Notes under the pieces: generated by a model
What the model was told of the DNA's origin: nothing
The model's input: only the letters and a program-made list of their open reading frames with translations
Databases searched by the model: none
From: Clostridia bacterium
Lineage (GTDB): Bacteria; Bacillota; Clostridia; Christensenellales; Borkfalkiaceae
NCBI GenBank assembly: GCA_017467275.1
Contig: JAFTSN010000027.1
Span: forward strand, 62,001 to 126,000
Reading direction: 5' to 3'
Length of the DNA: 64,000 nt
Shown: one piece after another, positions 25,782 through 34,618 of the stretch
Layout: every line of letters begins with the position of its first letter
Position numbering within the stretch: position 1 is the stretch's first letter
Position numbers and translations under genes: made by a program

Positions 25782-27110
25782 TTAGTTTCCCTCCTTCATA
25801 AGTCGCAAATTGTTGAGGTAGAAGCTGCCCGTTCTATTCACATCCAGCTTGGAGGAAGCAAACTTGATCCGCGCAACGCCGTTGGAAAGGTCGAGGTGCT
25901 CCGCTCTGTCGAAATAAATGGTCGTCCAAGTTTTTGCCTTGAGCTTATACATATTATAGAGCGGATACGCACAACCGATTTCGTAAGGATACGATTCTTC
26001 CGTTACGTAGTTGAACTTATTAACGTTATCGTCCATACCGAAGAATACTTCCTTATCAAAGTCGAAATCGTTATAAACGTCCACGGCGATCTTCATGCCC
26101 GCAGTTTGCAAGGGCAGGAAATTGATCTTATCGATCACGCCCACAATTTCCACGCCTCCGAGCATCTGGTCGTAGGTATAATTGGTTTTCCAGTCCCTTC
26201 TCAAAGAATGCTGAGGATCAAAGCGAACCTCTAAGGAGCCTGCCTTGCCGTTCGTAAAACAGGGATTCGTGTTATAGGTCGCCGAAACGCCTTGACCGAA
26301 ACGAAGGTTTCTCTCCAACCAATCCTGCTTATTGTTGCAAAGATATGGATTCACGTATTTCATGTCCGAAATATCGTTGAAATAGAGAATTTCGTTTTCG
26401 TCGGCAAACGTTTTATCCACGGTCACCTTGCTCTCGTCCAACACGGCATACATATTGTCAAGATAAACGGTTGCCTGCGGGAAATAGAGCTGACCGACGT
26501 CCGCAACCTCCGTCTTTTCCTCCATGATCTGATGCGCGTAATCCACCGTCAGCGTGATTCTTCTCACCGCCGAGAAATAGGTTTTCGCAATAAAGGGATT
26601 GAGACGGATCTTCAAGGTCTCCCAAGTGCCGGGCTTCACGGTAACGGAAGTGCTGGCAAAGGTGTAAACTTCCTCAGTAAAGATACTTCCGCTGAACGTA
26701 ACGTCGAAATCATTCGCGTTATAGCAATCGACGGAGATACATTTCACGTTCGTCATATCCACCATGTCCACGTTCAGATTACCCGCGAGCAAATAATAGG
26801 CTACCATAGGCTGCGCGCAATCCATACGGGTATTCTGCCAGACCTCCCCAACGGAAGCGTCCATGACCCACATCGCACTGCCCGTGCCCTCGTTCACGTA
26901 CTTTTCGTCCGTATTCGTCGTCCAACGGGAAATGGTGCCCGTATTATAGAACGCCATATGTATATTATAGATATCGTCGTATTCGTCGAAATCCGCCACT
27001 TTCACAGTATATTCGCCCGTGGTATTCGTATCAGTCTTCTCTTTCTTGCACGACGTCGCCCCGAATACAAGACTCAGCGTCGTGATCATTAAAATTAATT
27101 TTTTAATCAT
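25782..27110 (-). CDS. Lipoprotein with two beta-sandwich binding-like domains
   Basis: This 442-residue lipoprotein begins MIKKLILMITTLSLVFG and has the lipobox GATSC. The start was moved from an upstream in-frame codon to ATG 27110, which overlaps the stop of the preceding gene (ATGA) and gives a proper signal peptide. Two similar halves can be seen. Each ends in a strand telling of a bound or displayed ligand surface: VYLDNMYAVLD near residue 220 and FYLNNLRLM at the C-terminus. Both carry a T-W-E-T or T-W-T-T-I stretch (PGTWETLKIRL and AKTWTTIYFD). That pattern is seen in carbohydrate-binding jelly-rolls. No catalytic motif is present. Function in surface glycan capture is inferred from domain type and operon. 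Confidence 0.7.
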   Translation of the reverse strand: MIKKLILMITTLSLVFGATSCKKEKTDTNTTGEYTVKVADFDEYDDIYNIHMAFYNTGTISRWTTNTDEKYVNEGTGSAMWVMDASVGEVWQNTRMDCAQPMVAYYLLAGNLNVDMVDMTNVKCISVDCYNANDFDVTFSGSIFTEEVYTFASTSVTVKPGTWETLKIRLNPFIAKTYFSAVRRITLTVDYAHQIMEEKTEVADVGQLYFPQATVYLDNMYAVLDESKVTVDKTFADENEILYFNDISDMKYVNPYLCNNKQDWLERNLRFGQGVSATYNTNPCFTNGKAGSLEVRFDPQHSLRRDWKTNYTYDQMLGGVEIVGVIDKINFLPLQTAGMKIAVDVYNDFDFDKEVFFGMDDNVNKFNYVTEESYPYEIGCAYPLYNMYKLKAKTWTTIYFDRAEHLDLSNGVARIKFASSKLDVNRTGSFYLNNLRLMKEGN

Positions 27111-29674
27111 TCTCCCATCCTCCCGTACTTGGTATAGGAAACCTTTTTGAGGGTAACCGTCATATCCTCGTAGAGGCGGTAACCGTTCTTGGTCTCTTCT
27201 GCGTTCTCCAATCTCCAGACAAGCCAATCCACTTTCTGATACGGCGCGAACTGCTTTCTCGAAAGCTTATCGACAAGGAAGGTAACCGTGTATACGCGTT
27301 TATTCTCGCCGTTGGAATAAAGCCCTTTGGCGTCAACGAGGTACGACGTGTCGTAACCGCCCACGCACATATACATGCGCATTTCAAAATCGGTATCCAC
27401 CTCCGTCGTATCTACTTCAAAGGTCAACGTGACGTCGTAAAGCTCGCTGATCGGACAACCGAAATACTCATCCGTAAGCGCAAAATATCTGTCTCTCTCG
27501 AAAATAATATCTTCGGGATCCTCCAGCTCGTATTTTTTAAAGGTAAAGGAAACGTCGTTGCCCGTTACCGCCGTAACCGCGTCCTCGCGGGCTTGGATTC
27601 CCGCCTTAATCTCGCCGTTTTCAACCAAGCCGCCCACGTTCACGGTGTTTCTGACCATTTTCGCCTCAAAGGTATACGTCTTGTCGCCTTTCTTAAGCTC
27701 GATCGTGATATCATTGCCCGTGTTCACGTTTCTCTTCACCGTGTAACGAACGCCGCTGCCGCTTTGCGTACCCGTGAGCGCGTTACCGCAGAAGGTAACG
27801 TCCCAACCCTCGGCTGCGATAAAATCGACGGTGGCTTCGTCCTGATCGAAGGAGATCCCCGAGAGCATGAACTTCGCGTCTCCCTCCGCAAGCTTTATGA
27901 GATCGACGATATTCTCTCTCATTTCAAACACAAGGGTGTCGTCGCAGTTATAATAATTGATATCCGAAACGGCTTTTCTGTAGACCCAATCGAGCACGTC
28001 TCTCGTGTCGTAGTCCACGCCGTATTCCCTCATCAGTTCTTTGCTATAGAGCTGTTCGAGCTTATAGATCAGCTCATAGTCCTCAAGCCCGTCTCTACGG
28101 ACCGCAAGGCGCAGCGTGGGCAAGAATCCCGTTACGCCGTATCTGCCGCCGGGATAGACGTACTGTCCGTCCAGACAGAACTTAAGAGAGGAGTAGTTGA
28201 AAGCGTCCTCATATACGTTTCTGGGAACATAGGTGTTGGCACTACCCGCTTGTACGAGCGAATATTCGCAAATCGACCAGCTCAAGAAGCCCTGCATTCC
28301 CTCTGCTTGCATATTATATCCCCAATAGCGGAAGTTTGAGAGATAGTTGGGCATACCGTGACCGAGCCAAGGTGCCGTACCGTTTATGTAGTGCAGGTAA
28401 ATCCCCTCCGCGCTCTGATCGTCGTATACGTCGCGGTTTGCCTCATAATCGACGCCGCCCTCCCCCGTGAGCGTGGAGCCCGAGCCGAACTCGTTGTGCG
28501 GAACGTAGGTGATATTGAGATCTCTGTATTCCTCGCGCCAACCGATTGTTTCGATAATCCACACGCTTCTAATGGACTCGGTAAGCCGCTGATAGAACTC
28601 GCCGCCCTCCGGGGTGCCGTCGTAAGGCACGAAGAAGTTCTCGTTTACAAGGGTGTTGATCGCGTTTTCAAGCTGCTGGTTGAATTTCTCCATAGAAGCA
28701 AGGACTTTTTCGTACTGGTCCTGCTCGTCATTCGCCTTGTCGTAGGTATAGAGTTTATCGGTAAGGACCATATCGGGCGTGGAATGGCGCGCCGCCTCCA
28801 GCACGTATTGTCCGAACACGGTGAATTCCTCGGGAATACCGATATAAGTCACGCGCGGATTATCCCAATAGATCATGAGTTCCTCGATAAATCTGTCCAG
28901 ACTGTAAGTCGAGAAAGGCATATAGACAATATTGCCTCTGTAATCGATCATCTGATCGTAATACTTTCGGATCGACTCAGCGGAAGCGTCGCCTCCCATG
29001 GACATCTTGTCGTACATACCCACTTCCACCGTGTAGGAGTGAGATGCCGTGATGTCGATATCCCAGACCTCTACGGAAACGGGAATATCCTTTTTCTCTC
29101 CCTCGATCTCGAGGGTGAACGTGCCCGTATACACGCCGGGAACGGTTTCGGACGTTGTGGTAACCTCGATCGTGATCCCCTGATTATGCCCTGCCGCCAC
29201 GCCCGTTTCCTTCGCTTTCTTGGCAAGCTCCATGGGAAGAAGCATATCGGGATACCAACCCACGGTCATGGGCGTACGGTCGTCCCGAATATAGGTGTAG
29301 CATTGCTTATACACGTCGATATCCTCAACGGAAATGGTATTTTCGCCGTTTTTAAGCTCGCTTACCTTAAAATCAAACGTGGAAATATCCTTTTTCGCCG
29401 TGAAGAGAATCTGACCGCCCTCCGTCTCGCCCTGTGCCATGGAAAACGAAAGCTTCGCGTCCATCTTGGGCGGCTGATATTCGTTCTTTGCAAGCTCTGC
29501 GGGATCGCGCAAAACGGCGTAAGTACTATACGTACTCCAAACGTCGGCAAGCCCTTCCACGGCAGCAACTTCCGTCCGTCTGTCGCCCGAGGTTTTCACG
29601 AGCGGCAGAACGACAGCCCCGCAAAGAACGGCAATAAGCCCGCTCTTTAAGAAACGTCTTGCTGTTTTTTTCAT
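27107..29674 (-). CDS. Secreted GH123/DUF4091-like protein with C-terminal accessory domains
   Basis: The 855-residue protein has a basic N-terminus and a hydrophobic segment (SGLIAVLCGAVVLPLV) that acts as signal peptide or membrane anchor; no lipobox is seen. ATG 29674 was chosen because AAAAGGAG lies 7 bp before it, whereas the ATG six codons earlier has none. Residues about 70-230 are a beta-sandwich (SFSMAQGETEGGQILF is typical for DUF4091 partners). The barrel follows, and the DUF4091 segment is around 540-575 (LRLAVRRDGLEDYELIYKLEQL). The last 230 residues are Ig-like and jelly-roll-like. The family includes GH123 N-acetylgalactosaminidases and many untested relatives. As the only enzyme in the operon with an obvious export signal, it may make the first cut outside the cell. 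Confidence 0.78.
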   Translation of the reverse strand: MKKTARRFLKSGLIAVLCGAVVLPLVKTSGDRRTEVAAVEGLADVWSTYSTYAVLRDPAELAKNEYQPPKMDAKLSFSMAQGETEGGQILFTAKKDISTFDFKVSELKNGENTISVEDIDVYKQCYTYIRDDRTPMTVGWYPDMLLPMELAKKAKETGVAAGHNQGITIEVTTTSETVPGVYTGTFTLEIEGEKKDIPVSVEVWDIDITASHSYTVEVGMYDKMSMGGDASAESIRKYYDQMIDYRGNIVYMPFSTYSLDRFIEELMIYWDNPRVTYIGIPEEFTVFGQYVLEAARHSTPDMVLTDKLYTYDKANDEQDQYEKVLASMEKFNQQLENAINTLVNENFFVPYDGTPEGGEFYQRLTESIRSVWIIETIGWREEYRDLNITYVPHNEFGSGSTLTGEGGVDYEANRDVYDDQSAEGIYLHYINGTAPWLGHGMPNYLSNFRYWGYNMQAEGMQGFLSWSICEYSLVQAGSANTYVPRNVYEDAFNYSSLKFCLDGQYVYPGGRYGVTGFLPTLRLAVRRDGLEDYELIYKLEQLYSKELMREYGVDYDTRDVLDWVYRKAVSDINYYNCDDTLVFEMRENIVDLIKLAEGDAKFMLSGISFDQDEATVDFIAAEGWDVTFCGNALTGTQSGSGVRYTVKRNVNTGNDITIELKKGDKTYTFEAKMVRNTVNVGGLVENGEIKAGIQAREDAVTAVTGNDVSFTFKKYELEDPEDIIFERDRYFALTDEYFGCPISELYDVTLTFEVDTTEVDTDFEMRMYMCVGGYDTSYLVDAKGLYSNGENKRVYTVTFLVDKLSRKQFAPYQKVDWLVWRLENAEETKNGYRLYEDMTVTLKKVSYTKYGRMGE

Positions 29675-29691
29675 TCTTTTTCTCCTTTTCA

Positions 29692-31311
29692 TTAATTTCT
29701 CTTAAAGTCGATACCCGTCGCCTGATTGAACGCCGTAGCAGCCGACATCACGTTTGCCAGATTCTGACGGAAAATATCCGCCGCAGACATATACGTATCC
29801 GTTGTGGGATCGGCGGAAAGCATGATCTCCACGGAGTTTCCGAGCTGATAGCGAGGCGTCATGGACATACCGGCAACCGTGAACAAACGGCTTCTGTACA
29901 TCGCCGAAGAAACAACTCTGCGGCCCTCTCTTCCCTCGATACAGGATTTCACATAGTTCCCCGCAACGCCCTTGATCTCCTCGAGCTGTGCGTCGCTGTA
30001 CTCATAGGGAAGCAGGAAGCCCTTGGAGGTTTTGGACATAATCATCATGCCCTCGTCAGAAGCCATAAATTGCAGGAAATCCTTTGCGATCGTTTTCTTC
30101 TTGGAATACACGGGAATATACGCCTGATGGTTGGTGTTCGGATTGATGTAGATGTTTCTCGCCGTCTTAACCCGATCGTAGTCTTTCTGCGTAACCTCGT
30201 AGCCGTCGCCTTTAAGCGCCGTGTTGCCTGCGTCGATCGCTTTGATCAAAGCGGAAAGCTCGTCGTCATTCGCCACGCTCTTATCGGGCAAAACGTTGAT
30301 AATCGCACTGATAACGGGATTTTTAATAATATCAAGATCGACGTTTGAATAGTTCTTTTTCATTTCGTTCTCGATCCAGTCGCCGTTGACCATCATGGCG
30401 ATATTTCTGCCGCCGTCGAGGAAATAGCCCTGCGCCGTGGTAAAGTCAACGGACAGACTATAGGAATCCATATATCCCTTTTCCGCTTCGAGAAGCTTCT
30501 CCATCACGATTAAGCCTTCTTTCCAGCCCTGTCTGTTCCACATCTGCGCGCTAGGCTCGTTTCCGCGAGCCGCCTCGGGCAAACCCTCCCAGAATCGAAG
30601 CATATCCTCATAGCCCTGATACTGATAGACCCAGAGTGGCCAGTAATTCGACCAGTAGCTCGCCTGCGAGCTCCAAATGAAAGGCGTGTAGCCCTGCCCC
30701 TTGATCGTGGAGCAAAGCTCAATGAGCTCATCCGTGGTGTTGGGGATTGCCCAGGAATCCTTCCAAACCTTTTTGTTTCTGACAATACCGACGATCGAAT
30801 CGGCATACTGTACACCGTAATAGTGCACCTCTACCTCGCCGTCGCCGTCTGCGTCTCTCAGCTCCTCGTTATAATAATCGTAACCGTCGCGAAGCTTGGA
30901 AAGAATGGTGGTCTTGTTATCGTCGTAAGGGTTGGGCGCGGTGTAAATATCCGTCAGATCCTCCAAAATACACTCGTAGGTTCTCGTACCGACGCGAATA
31001 GGATTGGCGACGAACGAATGCGCGGGACCGCGATTGAAATAGATATCGTATTTTGAAGAACCGCCCTGAATTTCCGTACTGTAAGCCGTGTCGATATCGG
31101 TGACCTCCACCCAAGTGGGCGTACCCGTGATCTCGGTGTAACGGTCTGCCAACGCCTCTAACCACTCATAGCCGTAACCCAGATCGGGAATCTTCATCAT
31201 GAGCGTTTCGTCGGGATTTTCGGGACCTTTCGCTTTCCCGCCGCAAGCCGCAGTCGGAATCAACATACCGAGCGCCAACAATAAACAAGCTGTTCTTTTA
31301 ATGTGTTTCAT
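29692..31311 (-). CDS. ABC importer solute-binding lipoprotein (family 1)
   Basis: This 539-residue extracellular solute-binding lipoprotein has the lipobox PTAAC just after the signal. It has the two-lobe pattern of sugar-binding CUT1 proteins, with AMMVNGDWIE and KDFLQFMASDEGMMI as recognisable family stretches. DADGDGEVEVHYYG (about residues 150-165) is a Ca-binding-like acidic loop that is uncommon in the family. The start at 31311 follows GGAGG and begins MKHIKRTACLLLALG; the longer reading would bury the signal peptide. It lies 128 bp after the MalG-type permease gene; that gap carries a small hairpin but no evident terminator. It delivers oligosaccharides to the two permeases encoded just before it. 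Confidence 0.9.
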   Translation of the reverse strand: MKHIKRTACLLLALGMLIPTAACGGKAKGPENPDETLMMKIPDLGYGYEWLEALADRYTEITGTPTWVEVTDIDTAYSTEIQGGSSKYDIYFNRGPAHSFVANPIRVGTRTYECILEDLTDIYTAPNPYDDNKTTILSKLRDGYDYYNEELRDADGDGEVEVHYYGVQYADSIVGIVRNKKVWKDSWAIPNTTDELIELCSTIKGQGYTPFIWSSQASYWSNYWPLWVYQYQGYEDMLRFWEGLPEAARGNEPSAQMWNRQGWKEGLIVMEKLLEAEKGYMDSYSLSVDFTTAQGYFLDGGRNIAMMVNGDWIENEMKKNYSNVDLDIIKNPVISAIINVLPDKSVANDDELSALIKAIDAGNTALKGDGYEVTQKDYDRVKTARNIYINPNTNHQAYIPVYSKKKTIAKDFLQFMASDEGMMIMSKTSKGFLLPYEYSDAQLEEIKGVAGNYVKSCIEGREGRRVVSSAMYRSRLFTVAGMSMTPRYQLGNSVEIMLSADPTTDTYMSAADIFRQNLANVMSAATAFNQATGIDFKRN

Positions 31312-31439
31312 TTCTTTTTCCTCCAAAATTTTTTTATTTGTTCGTTTTTTATTTATTTTCTCTATGTAATCATTCAACATACCCCCTCCCCACTATTTAT
31401 TGGTTATTTACCGTCTTTTCCGACGGAAAATATTTTACT

Positions 31440-32324
31440 TTATTCTTTCAAGCCGCCCGAATAGGTCTTGGCAAGAATGGTGTTTTGCATACCGAGGAAT
31501 AAAGCGAAGATCGGTAAAATGGAAATGACCAGTCCCGCGTAGTAAACGGGTCTGTCCGCCGCGTACATTTGCTTGACGTCAAAAGAATACAAGCCCGTGG
31601 TCAGCGTGGGCATTTCGGGTAAATATAAGAGGATCGAGCTATAATCGTTCCAAGCGGCGATAAAGTTGGTAACCGCCATAGTCATCGTCGCAGGCAAAGC
31701 CATGGGAATCATGATTTTGAAAAACACCGTGAAGTGCCCTGCGCCGTCCAAGAATGCCGATTCCGCATAGTCCCAAGAAAGATTCTTAAAGAAAGAATAC
31801 AGAATCAAAAACTGACCGTCGAACGCGCCCGCATAGGCAATCAACAGTAACGGCGAATCGATCATACCCAAATCGCTATACAGTCTGTAGGTTGCAGGCA
31901 AGGTGCCGAACATGGGCATAACGAGCACGAACAGCACGAGATTATAGATAAAGTTGCGAAGCTTGAAGCGATAACACGCCACGCCGTAAGCCAAAAGCAT
32001 TGAGGAGCCCACGTTGGCAATCGCTCTGCCCGCCGCGTACCAGACGGAGTTTCCGAACATGCCCATATACGTCGTTGAACCGACTGTCAAATCGGTAAAC
32101 GCCTCCACATAAGTGGAAAATCTGGGCGGCCAAGAAAGCTCGCTCATATGCATCAGGAAATCGGGGTCGTCCATTTTTAAAGACGAATTGATCGCGAAGA
32201 TATAGGGATAGATCAAAAGCGCAGAAATAAGAACCAAAATAACAAACGCCACCGCATAAATTATTTTTTCGGCAACCGTTCCGTTGCTTTTGAATAAGGG
32301 TTTGAAAAGTCTTTTCTTATCCAT
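31440..32324 (-). CDS. CUT1 sugar ABC importer permease, MalG-type
   Basis: This 294-residue inner-membrane protein has about six membrane segments (first VAFVILVLISALLIYPYIFA). The EAA loop that docks the ATPase reads AESAFLDGAGHFTVFFKIMIPMALP in outline: E-S-A followed by D-G-A-G and a final I-P-x-x-L-P. That makes it the second permease of a carbohydrate uptake transporter. The start is set at 32324 (MDKKRLFK), preceded by GGAGG and 2 bp after the stop of the partner permease. No ATP-binding subunit lies in the operon, so it likely uses a shared MsmK/UgpC-type ATPase encoded elsewhere, as is common in Bacillota. Confidence 0.92.
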   Translation of the reverse strand: MDKKRLFKPLFKSNGTVAEKIIYAVAFVILVLISALLIYPYIFAINSSLKMDDPDFLMHMSELSWPPRFSTYVEAFTDLTVGSTTYMGMFGNSVWYAAGRAIANVGSSMLLAYGVACYRFKLRNFIYNLVLFVLVMPMFGTLPATYRLYSDLGMIDSPLLLIAYAGAFDGQFLILYSFFKNLSWDYAESAFLDGAGHFTVFFKIMIPMALPATMTMAVTNFIAAWNDYSSILLYLPEMPTLTTGLYSFDVKQMYAADRPVYYAGLVISILPIFALFLGMQNTILAKTYSGGLKE

Positions 32325-32326
32325 GA

Positions 32327-33214
32327 TCACGCCTCCGCCGCATTTCTGCGTTTTAACAGCCACTTCGAGAAGAAGGTGAGCGGCATTGAAAGGAGTGCGA
32401 AGAACAAGCCCACTGCCGCAGGGAAATAATAGTTAGTGGCGCCGTAGACCTGCTGGAAAATCCAGTAGTTGATCGTCCACGTGCCGTAGTTGCCTTGCGT
32501 CAACAAAAGTATGGGACCCGAAGCGTTAAAGAAGCCTGCAATCGCCTGAATGAAGATTGCGGACATCGTCGGCCAAACCATCGGAATAATGATTCGCGTA
32601 AGCTCCGTCCACATATTCGTCCCGTCGATCTTACCCGCGTCGATTAAGCTTTCGTTGATCTGCGACATCGCGCCCGAAATCACCAGCGAGTTGGCACCGA
32701 AGCCGAAAAGCAATGAATAGAACAGACAGGTCCAGATCGCATATCGATCGTCTGAAAGGAAAGGTATGTAGTCCCGTCCCGCGTTTTCTAGCATTATCCC
32801 GATGGGACCGTTCGCCGCAATCACTTGCTTAAATACGCTCGTCAAGACAGTCGCACTGATGAGTGTCGGCAAAAACACGACGAAACGGAAAAACTTATAT
32901 CCGCGGATCTTCTTGAAGAAGAAATAGCAGAGCGGGAAAGCCAGAAAATAGGCGATCACCGAGCTGGTAATCCAATACAGCGCCGTGTTTCTCAAGGCGT
33001 TCCAGAAAATCGAGCCTTTCATGGTCATAAATTTGAAAAGCGCGCGATAGTTGGCAAGACTCCACACGATTTCGCCCTCTGCGTTCACGTTCTGAAACGC
33101 AAGAGTTATTGACGAAAAATTGAGATACACCCAGAACACAAGAAAGTTCAATACGGGAATCGCAAAAATCGTCAAAAGGAATACATTTTGTGCAAATTTG
33201 GATTTTGTATACAT
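32327..33214 (-). CDS. CUT1 sugar ABC importer permease, MalF-type
   Basis: This 295-residue membrane protein is the partner of the MalG-type permease. It has six hydrophobic segments and an EAA-type loop (INESLIDAGKIDGTNMWTELTRI, then IPMVWP). It is the short, three-domain-lacking form typical of Gram-positive CUT1 systems. The ATG follows AAAAGGAGA. Gene order permease-permease-binding protein, placed right after a GH10-type enzyme gene, supports import of oligosaccharides rather than monosaccharides. The translocated sugar cannot be predicted. Confidence 0.92.
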   Translation of the reverse strand: MYTKSKFAQNVFLLTIFAIPVLNFLVFWVYLNFSSITLAFQNVNAEGEIVWSLANYRALFKFMTMKGSIFWNALRNTALYWITSSVIAYFLAFPLCYFFFKKIRGYKFFRFVVFLPTLISATVLTSVFKQVIAANGPIGIMLENAGRDYIPFLSDDRYAIWTCLFYSLLFGFGANSLVISGAMSQINESLIDAGKIDGTNMWTELTRIIIPMVWPTMSAIFIQAIAGFFNASGPILLLTQGNYGTWTINYWIFQQVYGATNYYFPAAVGLFFALLSMPLTFFSKWLLKRRNAAEA

Positions 33215-33274
33215 TTTCTCTCCTTTTCCTTTGCTTGATATATGCCTGCAAAAGCACTGCCGCTTTCGCTTTTT

Positions 33275-34606
33275 TTAATTTTCCAGCCCTGTACGGAGCA
33301 CTGCGGACGAGCCGTCTTTTTCCAGCTTAAACTTCGATTCAAACTTCTTTCCGTCCTTGACAACGGACAGCTCGTAATCGCCTGCAAAGCCGCGGAACCC
33401 CGCCTGCCCGCTCGCGTTTTTGATCAGCCCCTCCGAGTGCCATTCCTTTTTAAACAACCCTTCGAGCCTCTTTAATGCGGGCTTCTTTGTCATATCGAAG
33501 CGCATGAGCGCGCCGTGGTAACGGTTCTCCCCTCTCGTCATATCGCCGAGCGCGGCGTGTGCCGTGTAGCCGTCCACCAAATTCCAATAGACGATTCCCT
33601 CCATCGCTCTATGCGAGAAGAACAAACGGTAGAGATTTTCGATCAATTCCGCTTGCACCTCCTCGTCCTCCGCTTCGTTGAAAAATGCGGGCACCGTCAT
33701 TTCCGTGAGCTGTATGGGCTTTCCGAAACGGGCGAAAAGGTCCAAAATCCCCGTGATATATTCGGGATTATACATAGTCTTTGCCAGCTCGCTCTCCCCC
33801 TCCCGCTCGCAAAAAGCGTGGAATTGGAATCCGATCTCGTCGATCGGCGCGTCGGGGTCGTTCTTCAAAATGCGCTCGATCTGCATATAGTAGGGATTGC
33901 GGTTGTTGCGGGGCAGCTTCAACGCGTTCCATTCCTCATTGATCATCAAGCGGTTTTCAGGGAAATGCTTGCGCGCCGTTTGAAAGCTCCATTCCACGTA
34001 ATCGTCATCCTCATAAAAGGGCGTTGCCCACGCGCTACCCTCATAAAGCAGCGTTTCGTTTGTGACCTCAAAGGTCGGGATTTTAGAGCGGTAACGTTCC
34101 GCCATCGCCTTAAACCAACGCTCGAGTGCCACCCGTGTCTCTTTCGCCGTCAGCTTTTTCGCCCATTCGGGATAGCAATAATTAAGACAGTGCGCCTTGG
34201 GCTCCAACCCCGCCTCCTTACAAAAATCAAGCGTCGCATCAACGGGCGGTCGGCGGTAGATATAGCGCGAATCCTTTTTAAACCGCAGCTCTCCCTCCTC
34301 GGGCTCGTAAGCATACCAATAGCAAGGAAGGGTGGCGAGATTAAAGGTCTCCGTCAGCGTTTTGCGATAGAGCGCGTTCTTCGCTTCCGTCTCGAACTGA
34401 TCGAGCATAAAAACGTTCGTCCCAAACTTATAGGCATGACCCGTCTGTCTGTATTCCAACGCAAACTCCCGCAAAGGCTCCCCGTTTGCGGCAAGCACAA
34501 AAATCTCCGCGTCTCCCTTGCGGTTCCGATCCGTCTCTGCCTGCGTCCGTTTAAAAAAATCTCTATCCTCTCGGAAATATTTCAAAACGTCTTCTCTTGC
34601 GCTCAT
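33275..34606 (-). CDS. GH10-type endo-glycosidase, intracellular
   Basis: This 443-residue protein has a GH10-like (beta/alpha)8 barrel. The acid/base strand reads TFEVTNET (Glu184 follows Asn183, as in the usual VNE), and the nucleophile strand reads PIQLTEMTVP (Glu302). KFGTNVFMLDQF matches the substrate-binding loop at the barrel start and PKAHCLNYCYPEW replaces the usual GHTLVWH motif, so it is a divergent member. GH10 enzymes cut beta-1,4-xylan internally; some cut other beta-glycans. There is no signal peptide, so it would act on short imported chains. About 60 extra residues at the C-terminus form a small beta-rich tail. It is 61 bp before the MalF-type gene. Confidence 0.85.
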   Translation of the reverse strand: MSAREDVLKYFREDRDFFKRTQAETDRNRKGDAEIFVLAANGEPLREFALEYRQTGHAYKFGTNVFMLDQFETEAKNALYRKTLTETFNLATLPCYWYAYEPEEGELRFKKDSRYIYRRPPVDATLDFCKEAGLEPKAHCLNYCYPEWAKKLTAKETRVALERWFKAMAERYRSKIPTFEVTNETLLYEGSAWATPFYEDDDYVEWSFQTARKHFPENRLMINEEWNALKLPRNNRNPYYMQIERILKNDPDAPIDEIGFQFHAFCEREGESELAKTMYNPEYITGILDLFARFGKPIQLTEMTVPAFFNEAEDEEVQAELIENLYRLFFSHRAMEGIVYWNLVDGYTAHAALGDMTRGENRYHGALMRFDMTKKPALKRLEGLFKKEWHSEGLIKNASGQAGFRGFAGDYELSVVKDGKKFESKFKLEKDGSSAVLRTGLEN

Positions 34607-34618
34607 TTCTATTCTCCT

